The notes under the pieces are model-generated. The model did no database searches. It worked only from the letters and a program-made list of their open reading frames with translations, and had not been told where the DNA came from. Positions 12,682 through 13,912 of a DNA stretch of 13,912 bases are shown here, piece by piece (the first letter of the stretch is position 1; each line of letters starts with the position of its first letter). This stretch comes from Flavobacteriaceae bacterium (lineage in GTDB: Bacteria; Bacteroidota; Bacteroidia; Flavobacteriales; Flavobacteriaceae): contig CANCFZ010000039.1 in the NCBI GenBank assembly GCA_947377425.1, positions 1-13,912 of the forward strand, given 5' to 3'. The position numbers and the translations under genes are program-made.

Positions 12682-12689
12682 TATATTTG
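12682..12689 (+). promoter_or_regulatory. Bacteroidetes -7 element TATATTTG for the permease
   Basis: This exact TAnnTTTG match lies 18 nt upstream of the ATG at 12708. TTTTG at 12653-12657 could be the -33 box, although its 24-bp spacing is slightly long. The promoter begins only about 40 bp after the end of repeat element 2. Confidence 0.6.
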
Positions 12690-12707
12690 AAATTATAAAT
12701 AATAATT

Positions 12708-13912
12708 ATGTCTGAAACAAAACACGAATTAAAACGTTCATTAGGTTTAATTGATGCCACAAGTTTGGTTGCCGGTTCCATGATTGGCTCTGGAATATTT
12801 TTAGTAACCGCCGCAATGGCAAGAGACGTCGGTTCTGCTGCTTGGATTCTCGTAATTTGGTTGGTTACTGGTTTATTGACCATGTCGGCAGCCTTAAGTT
12901 ATGGCGAATTAGCAGGAATGATGCCCAATGCTGGCGGACAATATGTATACATACAAAGAGCTTACGGAAAACTAATTTCCTTTTTATATGGTTGGACGGT
13001 TTTTACCGTAATTCAAACCGGAGTAATTGCTGCCGTTGCCGTTGCTTTTGCAAATTATACTGCAGTTTTCTTTCCTATTTTAGAAAATAAGATTTTCACT
13101 ATAGGCGATAGTTTTGTTTTTACCAACAAACAAGTCTTGGCAATGTTTAGTATTGTTTTATTGACCTATATCAATACAAGAGGCGTTAAAAACGGAAAAA
13201 TAATCCAGTTGGTTTTTACCTCTGCCAAATTGATTGCACTTTTTGCATTAATTAGTTTAGGACTATATGTAGGTTTTCATACCGATGTATTTTCTAATAA
13301 TTTCGCCAACATGTGGGACGCAAGTAAAACGGTTTTAAATGAAAACGGAACCCTAACCATCACTAAACTTTCAGGAGTAGCTTTGTTAGGAGCAATGGGA
13401 GCAACAATTATCAATTCCTTGTTCTCTAGTGATGCGTGGAATAATGTAACGTTTATAGCAGGAGAAATTAAAGAACCAAAGAAAAATATCCCAAGAAGTT
13501 TATTTTTAGGAACATTGATTGTTACCGTGATTTATATTTTGGCAAATGTGGCGTATTTAGCCTTATTACCATTACACGGAACTCCAGATGGTTCAGTTAC
13601 CCAACACGGAATCATGTTTGCGAGTCAAGATAGAGTAGGAGCCGCAGCTGCCAGTATGATTTTCGGAAACATTGGTGTCTTTGCAATGGCTGCTTTAATT
13701 ATGGTATCTACTTTTGGATGCAACAGCGGACTAATATTATCAGGAGGACGATTGTTTTATGCTATGGCAAAAGACGGATTGTTCTTTAAAAAAGCTGGTG
13801 AATTAAACAATTTTGATGTTCCTTCTAGAGCACTTTGGTTTCAATGTATTTGGGCTTGTATATTATGCATCTCAGGACGATACAGCGATTTGTTGACCTA
13901 CTCAACCTTTGC
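12708..13912 (+). CDS. APC-superfamily amino acid permease (LAT-like), 3' end cut by window
   Basis: The frame is open from ATG at 12708 to the window end (401 complete codons, no stop), so the C-terminal part is missing. The protein is a polytopic membrane transporter. TM1 carries the substrate-binding unwound motif MIGSGIF (25-31), and PNAGGQYVYIQRAYG (73-87) follows TM2, as in LAT-type carriers. The TM6 region and its cytosolic loop read LFSSDAWNNVTF (228-239) and AGEIKEPKKNIPRSL (251-265 or slightly earlier), a hallmark of the L-type amino acid transporter/SteT group. GGRLFYAMAKDG (346-357) marks the loop after TM8. About ten hydrophobic segments are visible of an expected twelve. It probably moves neutral amino acids across the inner membrane by exchange or symport; the exact substrate is unknown. 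It is divergent from the 601-aa gene, with repeat element 2 between them. Confidence 0.92.
   Translation, partial: MSETKHELKRSLGLIDATSLVAGSMIGSGIFLVTAAMARDVGSAAWILVIWLVTGLLTMSAALSYGELAGMMPNAGGQYVYIQRAYGKLISFLYGWTVFTVIQTGVIAAVAVAFANYTAVFFPILENKIFTIGDSFVFTNKQVLAMFSIVLLTYINTRGVKNGKIIQLVFTSAKLIALFALISLGLYVGFHTDVFSNNFANMWDASKTVLNENGTLTITKLSGVALLGAMGATIINSLFSSDAWNNVTFIAGEIKEPKKNIPRSLFLGTLIVTVIYILANVAYLALLPLHGTPDGSVTQHGIMFASQDRVGAAAASMIFGNIGVFAMAALIMVSTFGCNSGLILSGGRLFYAMAKDGLFFKKAGELNNFDVPSRALWFQCIWACILCISGRYSDLLTYSTF

Noticed and set aside
12599..13090. Two open frames, minus strand 12599-12883 and plus strand 12842-13090
   Set aside because: Both mostly overlap the permease coding sequence, which shows clear LAT-family motifs in another frame; their translations look non-protein-like.

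Overview
The window looks like a chromosomal segment from a low-GC member of the Bacteroidetes, most likely Flavobacteriaceae (Flavobacterium-like). The coding sequence is strongly AT-rich. Many genes are preceded by the Bacteroidetes -7 promoter element TAnnTTTG rather than a Shine-Dalgarno or an E. coli-type -10. DUF5606, a Bacteroidetes-restricted family, is also present. No rRNA, tRNA, CRISPR array, phage gene, transposase or plasmid function was seen.

Positions 1-3853 hold a surface-glycan (LPS core or cell-envelope polysaccharide) neighbourhood. It contains the 3' end of a polysaccharide deacetylase, a WaaE-like family 2 glycosyltransferase, a second family 2 glycosyltransferase with a galactosyltransferase-like C-terminus, a family 9 (ADP-heptose type) glycosyltransferase and a WaaP/Kdo-kinase-like small kinase. 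The genes alternate in strand. The two convergent pairs have no spacer (one overlaps by 9 bp, the other abuts), and the divergent pairs share compact promoter regions.

Positions 3854-10428 are mostly housekeeping. dapD (lysine/diaminopimelate pathway) is on the minus strand behind a bidirectional terminator. Then, on the plus strand, come a small secreted barrel-like protein, ruvX/yqgF, mqo (malate:quinone oxidoreductase) and a Cof-type HAD phosphatase, packed with 3-nt, 1-nt and overlapping junctions that suggest one transcription unit. def (peptide deformylase) and the DUF5606 gene follow with their own TAnnTTTG promoters. After a strong intrinsic terminator comes mazG, preceded by a GC-rich dispersed-type repeat.

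Positions 10429-12707 hold a 601-aa minus-strand gene of unassigned function. It has glycine-rich motifs reminiscent of FMN-binding TIM barrels and five cysteines clustered in the C-terminal part. Two related inverted-repeat elements built from the unit CCACAGATTCACAGATT lie on either side of it. Finally, from 12708 to the window end there is a plus-strand APC-superfamily (LAT-like) amino acid permease, truncated by the window edge.

The most interesting parts are the uncharacterised 601-aa cysteine-containing protein bracketed by homologous repeats, the repeats themselves, and the spacer-less alternating-strand layout of the glycan genes. The rest is ordinary core genome.
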